Below, piece by piece: positions 44,645-57,957 of a stretch of 64,000 nt of DNA; position 1 is the stretch's first letter; the number at the start of each line of letters is the position of its first letter. The stretch covers positions 1-64,000 of the forward strand of contig QYAI01000198.1 in NCBI GenBank assembly GCA_003988855.1, given 5' to 3'. This stretch comes from Arachnopeziza araneosa (Eukaryota; Ascomycota; Leotiomycetes; Helotiales; Arachnopezizaceae). The position numbers and the translations under genes are program-made. Under the pieces are notes generated by a model, which was given only the letters and a program-made list of their open reading frames with translations, made no database searches and was not told the DNA's origin.

Positions 44645-47600
44645 TCAATAGATCCTAACAGGGTCCAGGTTCTTGACCTCAAGCTCATCCTTGGGGCCCA
44701 GTAGATGAAGGTTCATTCCCCAGTTACTGGTAATGCGTCTTAATCCCAAGCTCTTTCTCACACTCTTGCCAGCCGAATACCCATGTCCAGATCCAGCGGA
44801 GCTTGGCGTTGCACTTCCACTCCTGGCTCCCACAAGCTCGTGTTCAAGATCCGTGGGATCAACGAATTCCCAATCAACAGGTCGCGTGAATTCCCCGCTG
44901 GTCTCGAGCTTATCATTGAGTTTCCAGTCATCGAATTTCTTGAACGAGGCGAAATCGGCATGGCCTTTGTAGGCGGGCATGGCGAGAATGGAATCCACAA
45001 GATCTTTGTAGACAGGCTTGGCTTTGTCCCAGCCTTTGTTGCGGATCCATGACTGCTTAAGCATGCTCAGATGTCGGCTTGCGTCTCGAGGGCTGAGCTC
45101 ATCGATGGTGTCGTCGTTGTCATCATCACCTTCGACTACGTGGCGCAGAATGTCCTCGTGGACGCGCATGGCATCTTTGTGCATCTCGGCCCTGGTGTAG
45201 ATCTGAGAGAGCAGTTCGGACATCTGCAAGGCTTTCGGATCGAGGGCGCCATAGACGCGGCGCACATTATAAGTGATAGCCTTGCAGAGGGTTATTGCGT
45301 GAGAGTTACCAGAGGACGAAGTGGAGAGGAAGTGGGCGCAGACATAGCGAGCACCAAGATCGGTGATGGTGGCTGGAGACCAGAACTTTTGAATCTCTCG
45401 AGAGGCCCATAGGGCTTTGAGAAGGATCTATTCTAGGTTAGAATTGTACATATGGGAGTAGGAGACTGCACATACCTCGAGTTCAGCATAGTGTTGCTGT
45501 TCACCAAGAAGACCCACCAGGTCGTTCAGATCGCATGGCTTTAGACGCACAAAATTGATCTGAGAATCCTTGCAGGCCTTAAGAACCTCACCAATGATCC
45601 TGCGAGACAACTCAAGCATCTTGTTATGCAGTTCTGGCTCGACGCTCTTGGTCAATGTCACTCCTCGGAGGGCCATCAAACCAGAGAGCTTGAATCCGGC
45701 GGGTACGTTCTTGAGGTGGTGGTAAGCACGTTGATGCTGAATGAACTGGAAGGCGCAGACGCCGAGTTCATAAGCACAGCGGTAGTCACCTTCCAACAAG
45801 AGCGCTCGGATCTTTGTATTGGCGGCACCGCAAGCAGCTTTACTAATGTAAATAGTGCTGGTCTCCGCTCCGAGAACTTTGAGGAGATTGATGATGAAGA
45901 TTGTGGTGATTTCCTTTGATGTTGTGATGATGGCCTTGTAGTGTTTCATGAAATGGGCGTACATTTCATTTTGGATGATAGTGAGCTGCTCAGTCCATTG
46001 GGTAGCTTCCAAGAAACAATAGTAACGTGCTCCAGCCGAAAGGATGATCTCGACATTCTTTTCAATCTTGATACAGGAGGTATAAGATTCGAGAAGGATG
46101 GATTGAGTGAGCAAATCAGCCATGATTCTTGAATAGGTGACCGCAGCAGAGCCTTGGATTATCTCCTCGAAGGTGGCCAGGAAGACAAAGCATGCTTTTC
46201 CGATACTATGATCAAGCTTGAATCCACATTTCTCGGAAGAGTAGTTCTTTGAAATAATCTGGCGGTGAATTTCCCGAAGCAGAGTTCGGCCTTCTGTATG
46301 CAACTCGCATTGGATATATAGTGCAGCCACGATCTTTGCAGCCTCGTATAGCGTTCTAGAGTGCGTCTCTTTTGAGAGGATACAAATTATGCTTTCTTGA
46401 AGCATTCGCACAATGATCGTGCGACTTTCCTTGGTCTTAATTCTCCAGTACATGAGAATCAATTCACGAAGGATGGTCAATGTTTCAATGTGAGCATGCC
46501 CGTGGATTCCAATGAGACACTTGTACTGCTGCACGAAAACAGATATAGCACTCTCGATGGTTGTAGTTGTGACTGAACCATGCGAACATATGTGAACATA
46601 CGCTTTCGTCACCTTGGATCGAATCGTAGAGATGAAAGTTGTAGTCTCCGTCGTTTCCTTGGTTGTCTTGATGACCTCCTCGTAGTAGCTAATCGCCTCG
46701 TAGACATGTTTCTCACTTCGCATGCATATTTCAGCAAGCTCAACAATTGCCCTGAGAGTGATAGCAGCAGAAACTCCATAGACCTTTACACACGTCTCCC
46801 GGTATTGAATGGTGATTGTTCGAAGGATCTCAAAGCTAACATGAATATGATGTTGTAGGACGTAGATGTACTGTGTGTAGAGAAGTTCAATAAACTCAGC
46901 TTCGAATGTAACACTATGGTGGTGGTTGATCCAAGTTTCCCACAGTATTTCACAGGTGAGCTTCAGCTTGGCCCATAATCCTTGCTCATAGTAGCTGCGA
47001 CAAATCCACTTCATAGCATTGAAGGCATCATGATGACAGACATGAGCAGTGCCATTCAAAACGGTGATGATCTCTTCATAGTACTCATGAGCATGGCCGT
47101 GACCGTGCTCATGGCAGATGGAACCCAATTTGTACAAAATGCTAATTGTCACTTCATGTTTGACGCCAAGCTGTTTGCGTGATGCATTCAAAATTTCTTG
47201 ATAAATACTGACCACCCTGTGCCAGTGTCCATGTTTGGTGTAGAACCCGATCAGAGTGGTATAGGCCAACGTGAACCGTCTGTCGTGAATCTGACACGAG
47301 TTGAAGCAAGCCCTGTAAATGCGCAGATATATGCTTTCAGCCTCGTGGAAATGATGAGATTTGAGATGGCAAATGGCAAGTTGGATAGCTAGTTCGATAG
47401 CTTCAATTCCAAACTCCCTAGGTAATGCCACAGTTCCACCTCCAGAGATAACGACTCGCCAGACGAGCTCTAGAGATCGTTTCAGCACTTTAATGGCTTC
47501 AGACCATTTTTCATTCTTGATGTGCAGTGAGACTAGGGTTCGGCAGATCGAGACTGTTTCAATTGTGACAGTGGACTTGGACATCGTAGATTCAAAAATC

Positions 47601-50600
47601 TCTGTAATGATGGTCTCCGTGCTGATTTTGGAATGTCCTGTCTCAATAATCTTTTCGACAGTCTCTGAAATCAGAATATGGCAGCTAGAAGAGTGTTCTA
47701 CCTTGCCATGTGAGCTGAACCAAGACCAGCATTTTTTGAAGACAGACACTGCAAGTGAGAGCAGGCTGAATGAGCGCATTAGCTCACCAACAATCTTCAA
47801 CTGAAGGAATATCTCCTCAGATTCGAAATCGTACTCTTCGTACTCAGCCCAGATACAAATGAGAACACTTGAAGCTTCCTCATGGCGGTGATGGCGTTGA
47901 AGGAATCGAACGTACTCGAGCGATACTTTGATCATTAAAATTCGAATTTCAATGTCGACGTAGTGGCTTTCCTCAGACTGGCAATAGATGATCAACCCAC
48001 GCCACAGAGTGATGTACAACTCCTCGGCCTTCAATATTTCTCCTCGCTTCTCACATTCGATAGCCAAATTGAGGGTGATGGTGATCCGGCGAACATTCCA
48101 TATCTCGTACTCGGCGACCTCTTCGAAGATTTCTCTCTCATATTCGTCAATCGTCCCTTTCTCCTCGCCTCTTCTGATCACAACGTTGAGATGACCAGAG
48201 ATGATGAGTTCTTCAGCCGAGCCCTTGCCGAAACGAGCGATCATGATATTTTGGAGTTTCGACCAGATGAGTTTAGCTTTGTGTTCTTCCTTGATGGAAA
48301 CATACAATTCCGCGAGAATCTTGGAATACTTGATGACTATGTCGCTAGTGCGGCTCTGTTCCTCGTACGATCCGATCACATACTGAAGAAGCTCCTCTCT
48401 GCGAGTAACCATCTCGGTGCGAGTAGTTACCACAGTTTTTTCAGTGATTTCCAAGAAAATAGTCGTACAACTGATAGTTGCGGCATGGTATCCTTTGAAA
48501 AGTGACTTACCGATATGAGATGCACGGTAGAAGCATGTCACGGCCTCAGATTCCTTGAAAGATCGCTTATGCAAATGTCCACAGATGATGAGATTCTGGA
48601 AGACCGACTCATGATTCTCGGAGAACACGTCTTGACGAATCTTTCGAGCCAAATCATGTAAATCCATGGCGTCCGAGAGAGTTCGGTCTTGCCTCCAGCA
48701 TGCCCACTCCATCATGACAAAGAGGGCAGAACTAGGGAAGAAAACTTTGAAGTAGTCCGTTAGGCTGATACTGTCATCTCCCTTTCGAAGGGGTGATCGC
48801 TTGAAATGGGAAATCCAGTTTTGTGTAGCATATTCTAGCAGAGCGTCTTGCATGAACACATTTCCCATATCCACGTTATCAGGGCAGTCAAATGTGCATT
48901 GGAAAGGGTTGGTAAGACGGAACTTGCAGTAAGCCAAGAGGCATATCGTAAGCTCGGCCTGTAAGTCGTGGCGATGATGCAGCACCTTACCCTCACTTGC
49001 AATCTTGAGCAATTGATTTCGAAAAGCAGAATGTCTGAACTGCGCAATACCATTCTGAACCGTAATAAAAGAGCCACAAACTTTGCGAATATCCTCTGTG
49101 ACGTCTGTGGTTCGGCTGATAAGGCATCGCTTTTGGAGATCAACGCCAAGGAGACTCTTGATCTCGACAATAGTCAACGGCCGACGCGATACCAGGAGCC
49201 AAGACAGAATTTTCTTCGCCTCAATATTGGTAAAATTATCCGTTTGTTGGTTGATCATGTCTCGAATTAATTGATCCAAAGTTTTCGGCGATTTCTCGGC
49301 ATGGTCAATGGCCTTATTGAAACTATCCACTGATGATTCTGATTTCAAAGTCTTAATCAGCAACTGGGCCCAAAGAAAGTTCCCGTGGGAAAGTTTAGTG
49401 ATCCTCTTGATGATTTTGTCTTTGTCTGACGTATTCCTAGTGAGAAAATGTTGACATTGTTTGAGCTCATGTTTGACGATATGCTCAACATCATTTTGAG
49501 TGTGGTCGGATGTAATTGGGAATAGATGCATCTTGTCTTTCTCCAGGTGATTAGCATCTCGACCAAGCAGTATAGCCTTTAGATGGGAATGTCGAGCTGC
49601 GAGGCCCACAATCTTTTTGCTGACATCAATTACAACTTGGTCGCCACATCTATCGTCAAGTCCATCAATAACAATTATCAGATTGGATGATTCGAAATGC
49701 AACCCTCGATCAATAGCATCCCACAGTCCTTTTTCTAAGACAGCGCTGTTTGCAGCTCCAAGAGAAGCGTTGTGAACTTTAGAGAGGGCAGTAAGAAGCT
49801 TGGTATCACCGATATTAGTGCTCAGCAATTGAAGTGCAATTCTCTTAGCGATGGCGAGCTCGGTGCTTTCCTTCGGCAGATCATCATCTGATTCAATGAT
49901 TAGTATAACTGGATAGTTTGGGGAGTGACAAGGTCACATACCAATAAACACTGTCAAGGTCTCGTGTTTTTTCTTCCCGAGTTGTCTCTGTAATCTTTCA
50001 ACTATCCAGCCAGCAAGAATGCTCTTGCCGCATCCAGAGTGACCAGTGAGGGTAAGAACATCTTTTGTATATCCTTTACCACGAGTGAAGTCCAATAGGG
50101 GTGTTTCAAACCAGTCGCATGTGTACTCGTCACGTCGGCTTCTTTTGATTGATCTGTCATGCAGAATTATTTGGACTATGTTATCGTTGACGCTGAGCCA
50201 AGTGCGAACAGCATGAATGTTGAAAGAGTCATCTTCGAGAGTGCAGGCCCACATAGCGTCGACAATACGATCCTTTCTGCTTTGGAAGTCCTTAGTAATA
50301 TGCCCGAAGCGGCTTGTGAAGTCAAGAGACACACTTGTCGATGTCTCGGCGGCAATATGGCGGTAGTAAATGGTGACCTCCCCTACCAAGTGAAGAAGAT
50401 CGTGGAAAACTTGTCCAACTTCTGTGCGGATCCGTGTAGTCCTGGAGAGCAACTTGTTGTGCAGATTGAAAAATCGCAGCGACAGAGCTACTGCATGGAA
50501 CACTTCGAAAGCTGTTTCAATTGCCTCCTCATTGGTCTGACCCATCTATGAAAAATAAATTAGCCTCTCCAAGCTCAAAAGAATATTGTTCATGCAAGTG

Positions 50601-51183
50601 AAGAAGTTACCTCTATCAAGACTTTGCAGGCAGCCCAGATGAGTTTCGAAGCACTTCTGCTGCTCTTCACAAATGGGCTTATAGCTTCTTCATATTGGCC
50701 AACCTCTGCAGCAAAAAACTCTGCCCATTTCAGAACTTTATCCCATATGCTGCCTCTCTGCGGCATACTAGTCAAACGCTCGTCCTCAATGTATTTTACA
50801 AATGATTCCAAGGTCATCAAGTCGAGGTAAGCATCGGTCATATAAATCAGTCTAAGCTCTCCGATGAACCTTTTCCTGATAGTAATTACGGACTGGCGTA
50901 GTACAGTAACTTGCTGGTCAGATGTGAAAGTATGAGAGTGAACATGGCCAGATTCGACCAGAGTTCTCGACACAGTTCGCGTAGTCGTGCTATCGGTGTG
51001 CGTTTCGGTCTTGCTGGTCTGGCTTTGGCTTAGGGAACCATTCGTCGTCGTCGAGGTCTTTGTGGTATGCCCATTTTGGTAGCCGTTGGTATGGCCGTGG
51101 GTATGACCGTTCGTAGGTAGGGCGACAGTCATGGCTGCTATGTTTTGTGGAGTAGAGGGTGGTTGACCTAGAAGATAATTCAT
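44645..51183 (-). CDS. Large STAND NTPase (NLR-like) with helical repeats
   Basis: Four exons, 51183-50611, 50545-49942, 49887-45476 and 45427-44645; 2123 residues. After a low-complexity His/Asn/Thr-rich N terminus (NGHTHGHTNGYQNGH) comes a helical region. Then an NTPase of STAND type follows, with P-loop GHSGCGKS (359-366) and Walker B LIIVIDGLDD (about 462-471). A winged-helix-like part contains KILSWLLVSRRPLTIVEI. Residues about 800-1900 form a very long array of helical hairpins with TPR-like spacing (YEEVIK, YQEILNASRKQLG, AEELYITLWR). Fungal STAND proteins act in non-self recognition and programmed cell death. No known effector domain is seen at the N terminus. Start codon is uncertain; a downstream Met exists at 51132. 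Confidence 0.88.
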
Positions 51184-52894
51184 CTTGGGAGTTGATGAGA
51201 TAGACAGGTCATGACTTACTGATAGAACCTCCCCGCAGGCCAAGCATTATGAAGTTAAAACCGCAGCAGCAACAACAGCGACGTCTCTTGCGAACTGATT
51301 CACGCTTGGAATGCGATTGCATATACGTTGAAGAAATTGTGCTTCTTGCGGGATTTGGATGGGCTTAAAAGCCTGCACGAAAGTTACATTATTGAAAAGG
51401 AGACTTCCCCTGACCTTTTGATATTCGTAGGTACCCGACCATCCCGCAGCATCAAGTTCAAGATTGTAAATCTGGCTGTCTCAACAACAGCTGATCTTGT
51501 GTACGCATATTATTTTTCTTGCCGAGTCTAGCAAGCTCAAAAGCAATCAATATCACAGACACTCACAAGCGTCGAACTGATTCGTCAGAGGAAAAGTGGC
51601 TTGAATGATTGGCTTGAGTAATCACCACAGCGGAACGCTCCCTGAGCGGCCCGCAGAACACGCCAGCCACTCTACCTCCAATGCATACCGGATATGCCGT
51701 ATGCAAGGGGCAGTTATCGAAAATTCGGAATCTGGATTCTCGACTCTTGCATTTCGAACTTTGGTCGCCAATGAAGGCAACCAGGGCGTTGTTCGAGAGC
51801 GAAGATAAAACCTGGGGCGTCATGTCGACAGCCGAGATAAGATCAGAAGATTCAGCTCGGAGATTATCCAGCTCCGGAGATGGACCTTTGATTTTCGAAA
51901 CCTGGAAAGATCGACTTCATAGTATAGTATAGTCAAGAAAGTAACAGTTCATCTAATCAACCGCTTCACCATACTCGTAAGTCTTATCGTTTCCGACGAT
52001 CTATCAGAAGTAAGAAGCTTGTCTACCACAGGGTTGGTGAATATCATCAGTCATTGGATGAGCGGGTGAGAAGCAAGTGGCAACCTGTGTACCCTAAGTC
52101 TAGTGCAGACGCGGAGGAACAGTCGGGGATCCGAGCCGTGCCATGGCGTGTTTGAGTCCTAAAGGAGGAAGTTGGGGGTCTTGAGGCTCAGCTGAAATCT
52201 CAGGGGTAATTTCCCAATCATCTCGTCTGAGTTGACTTGAATCAGTGTGTTGTAAGGTTAGCTGACAAGAATCGATTGGCCGCAGAAGTGTCTTAAGAAA
52301 CAAGTAGCTTCTATTTACACATATTAACAATGGCTGCGAACATAGAAAGACGGATCCATTGAAGTCAAAGAGAGGGAACAAACGATATCGCGATCCTTGT
52401 GGCGCTTTTCGGGAAGCGGGAGCTAGTCTAGAATAGGATGTCTGGCTTGATCGTGGCTTCGGTGTCAATATTCCCTCCCCAAATCAAACCCTCGGACGAA
52501 GCTACGACCAAAGGAACACTTGAAGTTGTGTAACCCCGCAGGGTCGTGGTTACACAATACACAGCGCCAAACCAAGATCCACAGGATCGAGAATTCGTCA
52601 GCCAATGCGTCGTCTCGGCATCCCGTCGTCGCACTTTCGATCATTAGATGCAATCACAAGGAGTAGCGCTCGGGATTCTCCTTTTCTTGCTATTTGGTGC
52701 AAACAGCCAAAAGGAGTCCACTCTCGCTTGAAATCTGTCCAGTCCTACTAGCTTCAGCTCCCCTATGCAGCTCATGATATACCCCACGTGGAGGCTCAAT
52801 TTATTGCTTTGTGGACGTACTGAGGTCTTAACTTGGAGCACTTGAAGTCACCTGGGCTCACGGAAACTGATTCCTCCAAACTGCGGTTTCACTA
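51184..52894. other. Gene-poor region
   Basis: No convincing gene. At about 52524-52557 a hairpin has 10-bp arms (TTGTGTAACC/GGTTACACAA). Small open frames at 51.5-51.9 and 52.1-52.8 kb lack motifs. The first few hundred bases are the STAND gene promoter. Confidence 0.4.
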
Positions 52895-53067
52895 CAGTCA
52901 AGCCCTTTTGTAAGGAAACTTTTTTAGCCCGGATTTCTAGGGAAAATGCGTGCGATTCCTTATGGTAAATGCACACACCTAGTAAATAATCCTTACAGAA
53001 TCGAGGTTTCTGAACGAAAAGGCGCGATTTCTATTTATAAAATTCTCCATGTAGCGGGGCCTGACTG
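52895..53067. mobile_element. TA-flanked miniature inverted-repeat element, 173 bp
   Basis: The left end is CAGTCAAGCCC and the right end is the complement of CAGTCAGGCCC, an 11-bp terminal repeat with one mismatch; looser similarity continues inward. Both sides are bordered by TA (52893-52894 and 53068-53069). CAGT termini with TA duplication fit Tc1/mariner-type elements. It has no coding capacity. It is unlike the element at 15.3 kb in sequence. Confidence 0.6.
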
Positions 53068-54678
53068 TAGCTTCACATTTAATCAAGACGATTAAAATCG
53101 TCGCATCAAGAAAAGCCAAAATCGCCCCTTTATTCCGCCCACCAAGTTATGCCTTCATATCTCGTTAGTTAATCAACTCCAATGGTTCTGTTCTTCTTTA
53201 GTATAATTCTACACCCGGGTATTAAGGTTCCTACCGAATCTCTACATAATACACCCAGCTTTTTCGGGTACGATTAGAATGGCGACAAACTTTCATAACT
53301 TCCCGCTCGCATATTTCAGCAGCTACTTCAAACAGCTCCTGGGGGACTTTTAGCTAGATATATCCGATGCACTTCCACTAGCTCATTCTCAGCCTCGAGG
53401 TTATGTTCTCTCTCGTCACGGTGGCGTATTTTTAGCTATACTTTGAGAATTACAATAAAGCCCAGTCTTCTCTTTTCGATGGACGTGAACGTTTTGTTTG
53501 ATATGAAAAACGCTCAGAGTAGTCTTCGTCTTCTCATACTCCCTCTGCTTGTGTTTCTTATGGAAGACATTTATTTTCGAATAAACAGAGCCACAATGAG
53601 AACATCTTGTAGTACTCCAAGGAGAGGAACCTCTTCACCGTCTACAATGTCCGTTATTAGGTGTGACTAATCATTTGCGAGGCGGGTAAAATTCGGCTTC
53701 GCCGAACGAGAAAATCAAAACCGCAAAATGTCAATACTCGTCCCAGACAAGCACTTGAATTTAAAACGCAAAGTTCTTACCTAGATAGTCATCTTTTATT
53801 GTAGTAAATTTTTATATGGAGTCTGGTAAAGTAATATTATCGAATTTGAGCTTCGACTTTGTGATTTCCTGGCGTTTTGGCGGAGACGAATTTTGACAGC
53901 CTCGCTGTAGTTCCTTTGGAACTTGCTTGAAGACATAATGTAAACCAGAGGAAGGCAACTGTCTGGTAGTGCTTGCAACTCGCTTTTCTTCGTTTTTCCA
54001 TTTCTCATTCAAATATAGCTTACCAGAGGAACTCTTCAGAGTCAATTCAAACCTTGACAAATGGTTGTGCTGTTCTCGCTTCTCAGTTGGCTCATGGTTC
54101 CTCATTGTTTTCGTGCAAATATTTTGTGTTGCTTTATTAGTTACTTTGGAAGCTTTTGAAGCTCCCATCTCATTTTTTCAGTAGTTTTCGACGTCTGATT
54201 AATGTAATAAGGCGTATCTCACGTGAAAATCATAGAGTCACGAGATATATGCTCCCTTATTGGGTCGATTAAATCATCCAGGTTTTCTTTTTCCGCGCGG
54301 CGCTTCGCAAGAGCAGTGTTTTCAGGTATATGCACTCAGTTTGTACTTAACCCTGTAAAGTATCTTTTTCCTATCCCTGGAACTTCGTCATACTCGAGTC
54401 TTCTTGTGCTCAACGTTTCGTTGTATGTGTTTTTATCCGAAGTAAGCACCACTACAAAACAACTATGTTTATTGTATGTACCGAGAGAAGCATTTCTAAT
54501 GTGTTCAATGGCAGATCACTCAAACTCGATGTTCTCTTCAAAGAGACAAAGCCTTGCAGCAAACGACCCGACATAGGGTTCGCTATACCTTTGAGGCCTT
54601 GCACAAATTTATATAATCATTACCAGTCGACACTTCTCGATAATTACTCTCTAGCTCGATGTGCCGACGCTAAACGCT
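53068..54678. other. Decayed coding remnants and upstream region of zinc-finger gene B
   Basis: On the minus strand, around 53640-53555, is a zinc-finger-like fragment (RCSHCGSVYSKINVFHKKHK) preceded by stops. At 54600-54220 the minus strand reads like protein (for example RRLEYDEVPGIGKRYFTG) with a few stop codons. A 118-codon open frame (54168-53812) lies between. None forms an intact gene. The last part is the promoter of zinc-finger gene B. Confidence 0.45.
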
Positions 54679-57061
54679 ATGGGATACCATAATATCTGGA
54701 AAGAGGGTGTCATCTGGATCTGGATTTGCGATTTTTGCCAGCGACAGGGAGGAATGACAATCCAGATAGACCACTGTCCAGACTGCCATCACCGTCGCTG
54801 CGAACACTGCATTGTAGAGTACATCGGCCTTCGGCAGCACGAGATTTCCAAGAATTGCAAGATCAACCTTCCGGATCAAAGCTTTAAGTACCAGTCAGTG
54901 GTCGACTCAACAAGCACACTAAGCGCCTCTCTGATTCCGAATACACTCGATGGAGACAAGGACTCACAGTATGTTAATAAAGTATCCAACCTTGAGAACT
55001 TGTTGTTCCTAATAATGATATCTCAGACTGAAGACGGCATATCTAGCTCGAACAGAATCCAAAAGGCCCAAGAGGCTATTAAGCGATGCGAAAGTCGCTG
55101 TTACTAGGTGAGCCCAGCGCCCAATCCCGCAACTGATAGTTAGCTGATAATTATTGATTGCTTAGCTCTCTCTACTCACAGCAAGCTGCTGAACTTCAAC
55201 TTAACACTGTCTCTCCACCTCGCTCACCGCCAGCCCTTTCTCCTTCTTCAAGAGATACAACCCCTAATAACTTTTGCGATACACCAAGCGATTTCGAATC
55301 ACCATATACAAGCACCGACACAGAGAGTGATGATACTGAGCAGGATGGAAGATCAAATGGATATATGTGGGATCGGACCGCTGTTATCCTTGAGTTGCGT
55401 CTACTGCAAGTTCTCAGATACGATCTAGAGATGGCCGCACGCCTAATTCCAAAGATAAGAAGTACTTTCCAAAATGGCATGATTGCTCTTGCAGAAGTTG
55501 GTCGTAGGGAAGTTCCTCACCACAGAGTCAATCGCACAAATCAACAACGAGGGTTCCTGACCGCTTCGTCTACACCAACTTCTAGGTCCTCTGGAACAAG
55601 CTCGTATCGTTCAAAACGTGCACGAGGCTCTGACGATGAGGGTGAGCCAGATAATGGTGACAAATCAAAACGATCAAGATCAAAGGTTGATGCAAGTCCG
55701 TCGGCAGAAAATTCAGCTCCACGTTTTGCTTGTCCTTTCCACAAAAAGCATCCTGAGAAGTATCATCGAGGGAGAAATCTGAGGTTTGGACCTTGCTCAT
55801 CACCTGGTTGGGCTGAGTTGAGGCATCTGAAGTAAGTGTTGCAGGCAAATTTACTGTACTTATTTTTCGGTCACTAACCATTAATCCAGAGACCACCTGA
55901 AGAACGTTCATAAACCTTTCCAGTGTGATAGATGTTACGAGACATTCAAAGACATCCATAAACTCACTGATCATCGGCGGACGGCCCAATGCCCGGCGGA
56001 ATCAGCTAATCGCAAAGAGGGGATTGATGAAAGTCAATGGTCTCGAATCGATACCCTAATCAGAACAAGAAGAGGATTAAGTCCAGATGAGAGAGGCCAA
56101 CACGACATTGACAAGTGGTACGAAATGTGGCGGATAATCTTTGGAGAGTTAGAACAACCACCGTTGAATCCATGTAAGCAGCCCTTTCTTGTAAGATAAT
56201 TGAGCTAATAATGTTAAAAAAGATGTAAATGACACGCAAGTTGAAGTATTTTCTCCACCTCTGGATATTGAGAGACGCATGGCGGAGTATGACATCCTTG
56301 TGGATACAGAAATACGACGAGGCAATATCCAGCGTGACTCTCAGGTTCAGGAATACCGCCGAGTGGCAAGGTCATTCTTGGAAGCCACCCTCACGATTCC
56401 TGATCTGCGAGAGCGATTAGAACCTTCAACCTCAATGCCTGAAGGACCACTAGAACAACCCAGCCTGTCTGATGATATGGGCATGAATTTTTCGAACTTC
56501 TGGGATAACATCGAAGGGATCGATGACTTGGATTCCCGGGCTCAGGGCATCTACCGGAGCCTATCAGAGCAAAGTCAGACTCCAGAAAGGATTCAAACTT
56601 TTACAGCTCCTGACAGTGACTTTCCCTTTACCGATACCCTTCCTATTCCTGATGTTCTCAGATCCCCTTCAATACCTCCAGGAATGTTTGATCAAGGCCC
56701 TAATACATTCTCCATAGACGACAATTTCTTCAATTCACAACCTGATCCAGTTCCAGATCTCCAGAATACACTTACCGTACCTCTCAATACCAGACAACTC
56801 GTCAGATTAGACTCTGGTGTTAGTACAGCCAGCTCATCTCATTCATCTATGCCAGTCTCTGAGAATCCCAATGCCACTACGTACCAACTCACCACCGATG
56901 ATGCTCAAGATGATGAGACGCTGGGGGCCATGTTGCGACATGATATACCGATGCAGCCCGCCGCAAGGCGTGATCGGAAAGGAAAGAAATATAAGCGGAC
57001 TCGCAAAGCAGGAGTACAGACTTTGGGTGAAGGCGAGGATGAGGAGTATATCTCACCTTGA
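54679..57061 (+). CDS. Fungal C2H2/treble-clef zinc-finger protein (copy B)
   Basis: Five exons: 54679-54967, 55026-55107, 55166-55831, 55890-56173 and 56223-57061; 719 residues. The first intron is required because reading through meets an in-frame stop at the next donor. The N-terminal Cys-rich module has CDFCQRQGG, DHCPDCHHRRCEHC. A linker rich in Ser, Arg and Asp follows. Then come two fingers: FACPFHKKHPEKYH...LKDHLKNVH and FQCDRCYETFKDIHKLTDH. Next are the family's segment IDESQWSRIDTLI...WYEMWRIIFGE and an acidic C-terminal region. It is the complete relative of the gene at 9.9-11.6 kb. Probably nuclear; the targets are unknown. Confidence 0.9.
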
Positions 57062-57615
57062 CATATATCTGCGACTGCAGTCAGAAGGTTGCTTCTAAAC
57101 TCTGGTATACTGTCCGCGGTACCAAAGAAGATATATTAGGTAATTAGTGTCATGCTTCACCAGTGGCTGATATATTTCATGGAATGCCTAGGGGACGTGA
57201 TAATTCGTAGCACGCTTCTAGATTTTAAGCTTTTAAATAAATATCTGCTACACTCTTAAAAGATTTTAAAGTCCTAAGTCATTATCTATGTTACATTAAT
57301 AAAGATTTTCTCTTCGAAATTGTTCTGAATGTCGGATTTGACATGCGACAATTAAACGTGTTTTTTGAATCTGTCGACTCGGAACCTTTTGAATTGTGTT
57401 GTGTTGTGTTGGAAAGAGTTGCGAGGGAAAGAATTTAGGTGTTCTGTGAAATACGTCAGCCACTGGTGATTTAGAGATGTAGATTATCGTGGAAGCTACA
57501 GATATGGAACGCTATCGAATATCTGGTGTATACATAGTGGAGATTTTACATATATTAATGTAGAGTGAAGAGGTATCTCTGGCCATTACAAATACATCTC
57601 AGATTCAAGCCTCAT
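57062..57615. other. Intergenic region
   Basis: Convergent 3' flanks of zinc-finger gene B and the small minus-strand gene. No gene recognised. Confidence 0.4.
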
Positions 57616-57957
57616 TCAGCCTTTGGATGCACTCGCTATCTCGTTCTGTCGGTCTTTCTCGTTTCCTTCACCAACTCTGCTTGCGCCTCTCTCATCTCCA
57701 CCTCTACTTCCACTTCCCTCCTCTGCACCCTCCCCTTCAACATCAACCTCTTTTCCTTTACCTTTCTCCCTACCCTCTTCCCCATCCCCAAGCGCAAGCA
57801 CATCCCCTTCCCTCCCCCCATCAATCAACCTGAGCTGTCCATCCGGTAAATAAATCCTCTTGGCCCTTGCTTTCTGCATCTCATATACCAGCGCATTAGG
57901 ATGCGATGCTTTCTTTGTGATGTTGCGGAGCGCAGAGGTTAGAGCTTGGTGAGCCAT
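57616..57957 (-). CDS. Small hypothetical protein with disordered tail
   Basis: A 113-residue intronless frame from ATG 57957. The first 45 residues look folded (ALTSALRNITKK, then YEMQKARAKRIYLPDGQ) and lack acidic residues at the very start, so a mitochondrial targeting role is possible but unproven. The rest is low-complexity Glu, Gly and Lys. I do not recognise a family. Open frames on the opposite strand are mirror images of its low-complexity tail and are not genes. Confidence 0.55.
   Translation of the reverse strand: MAHQALTSALRNITKKASHPNALVYEMQKARAKRIYLPDGQLRLIDGGREGDVLALGDGEEGREKGKGKEVDVEGEGAEEGSGSRGGDERGASRVGEGNEKDRQNEIASASKG

Noticed and set aside
45626..49274. Many plus-strand open frames of 60-180 codons
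   Set aside because: All lie opposite the continuous coding exon of the STAND gene and have no motifs.
57565..57853. Three overlapping Pro/Ser/Leu-rich plus-strand frames
   Set aside because: They mirror the Glu/Gly/Lys low-complexity tail of the minus-strand gene at 57616-57957.
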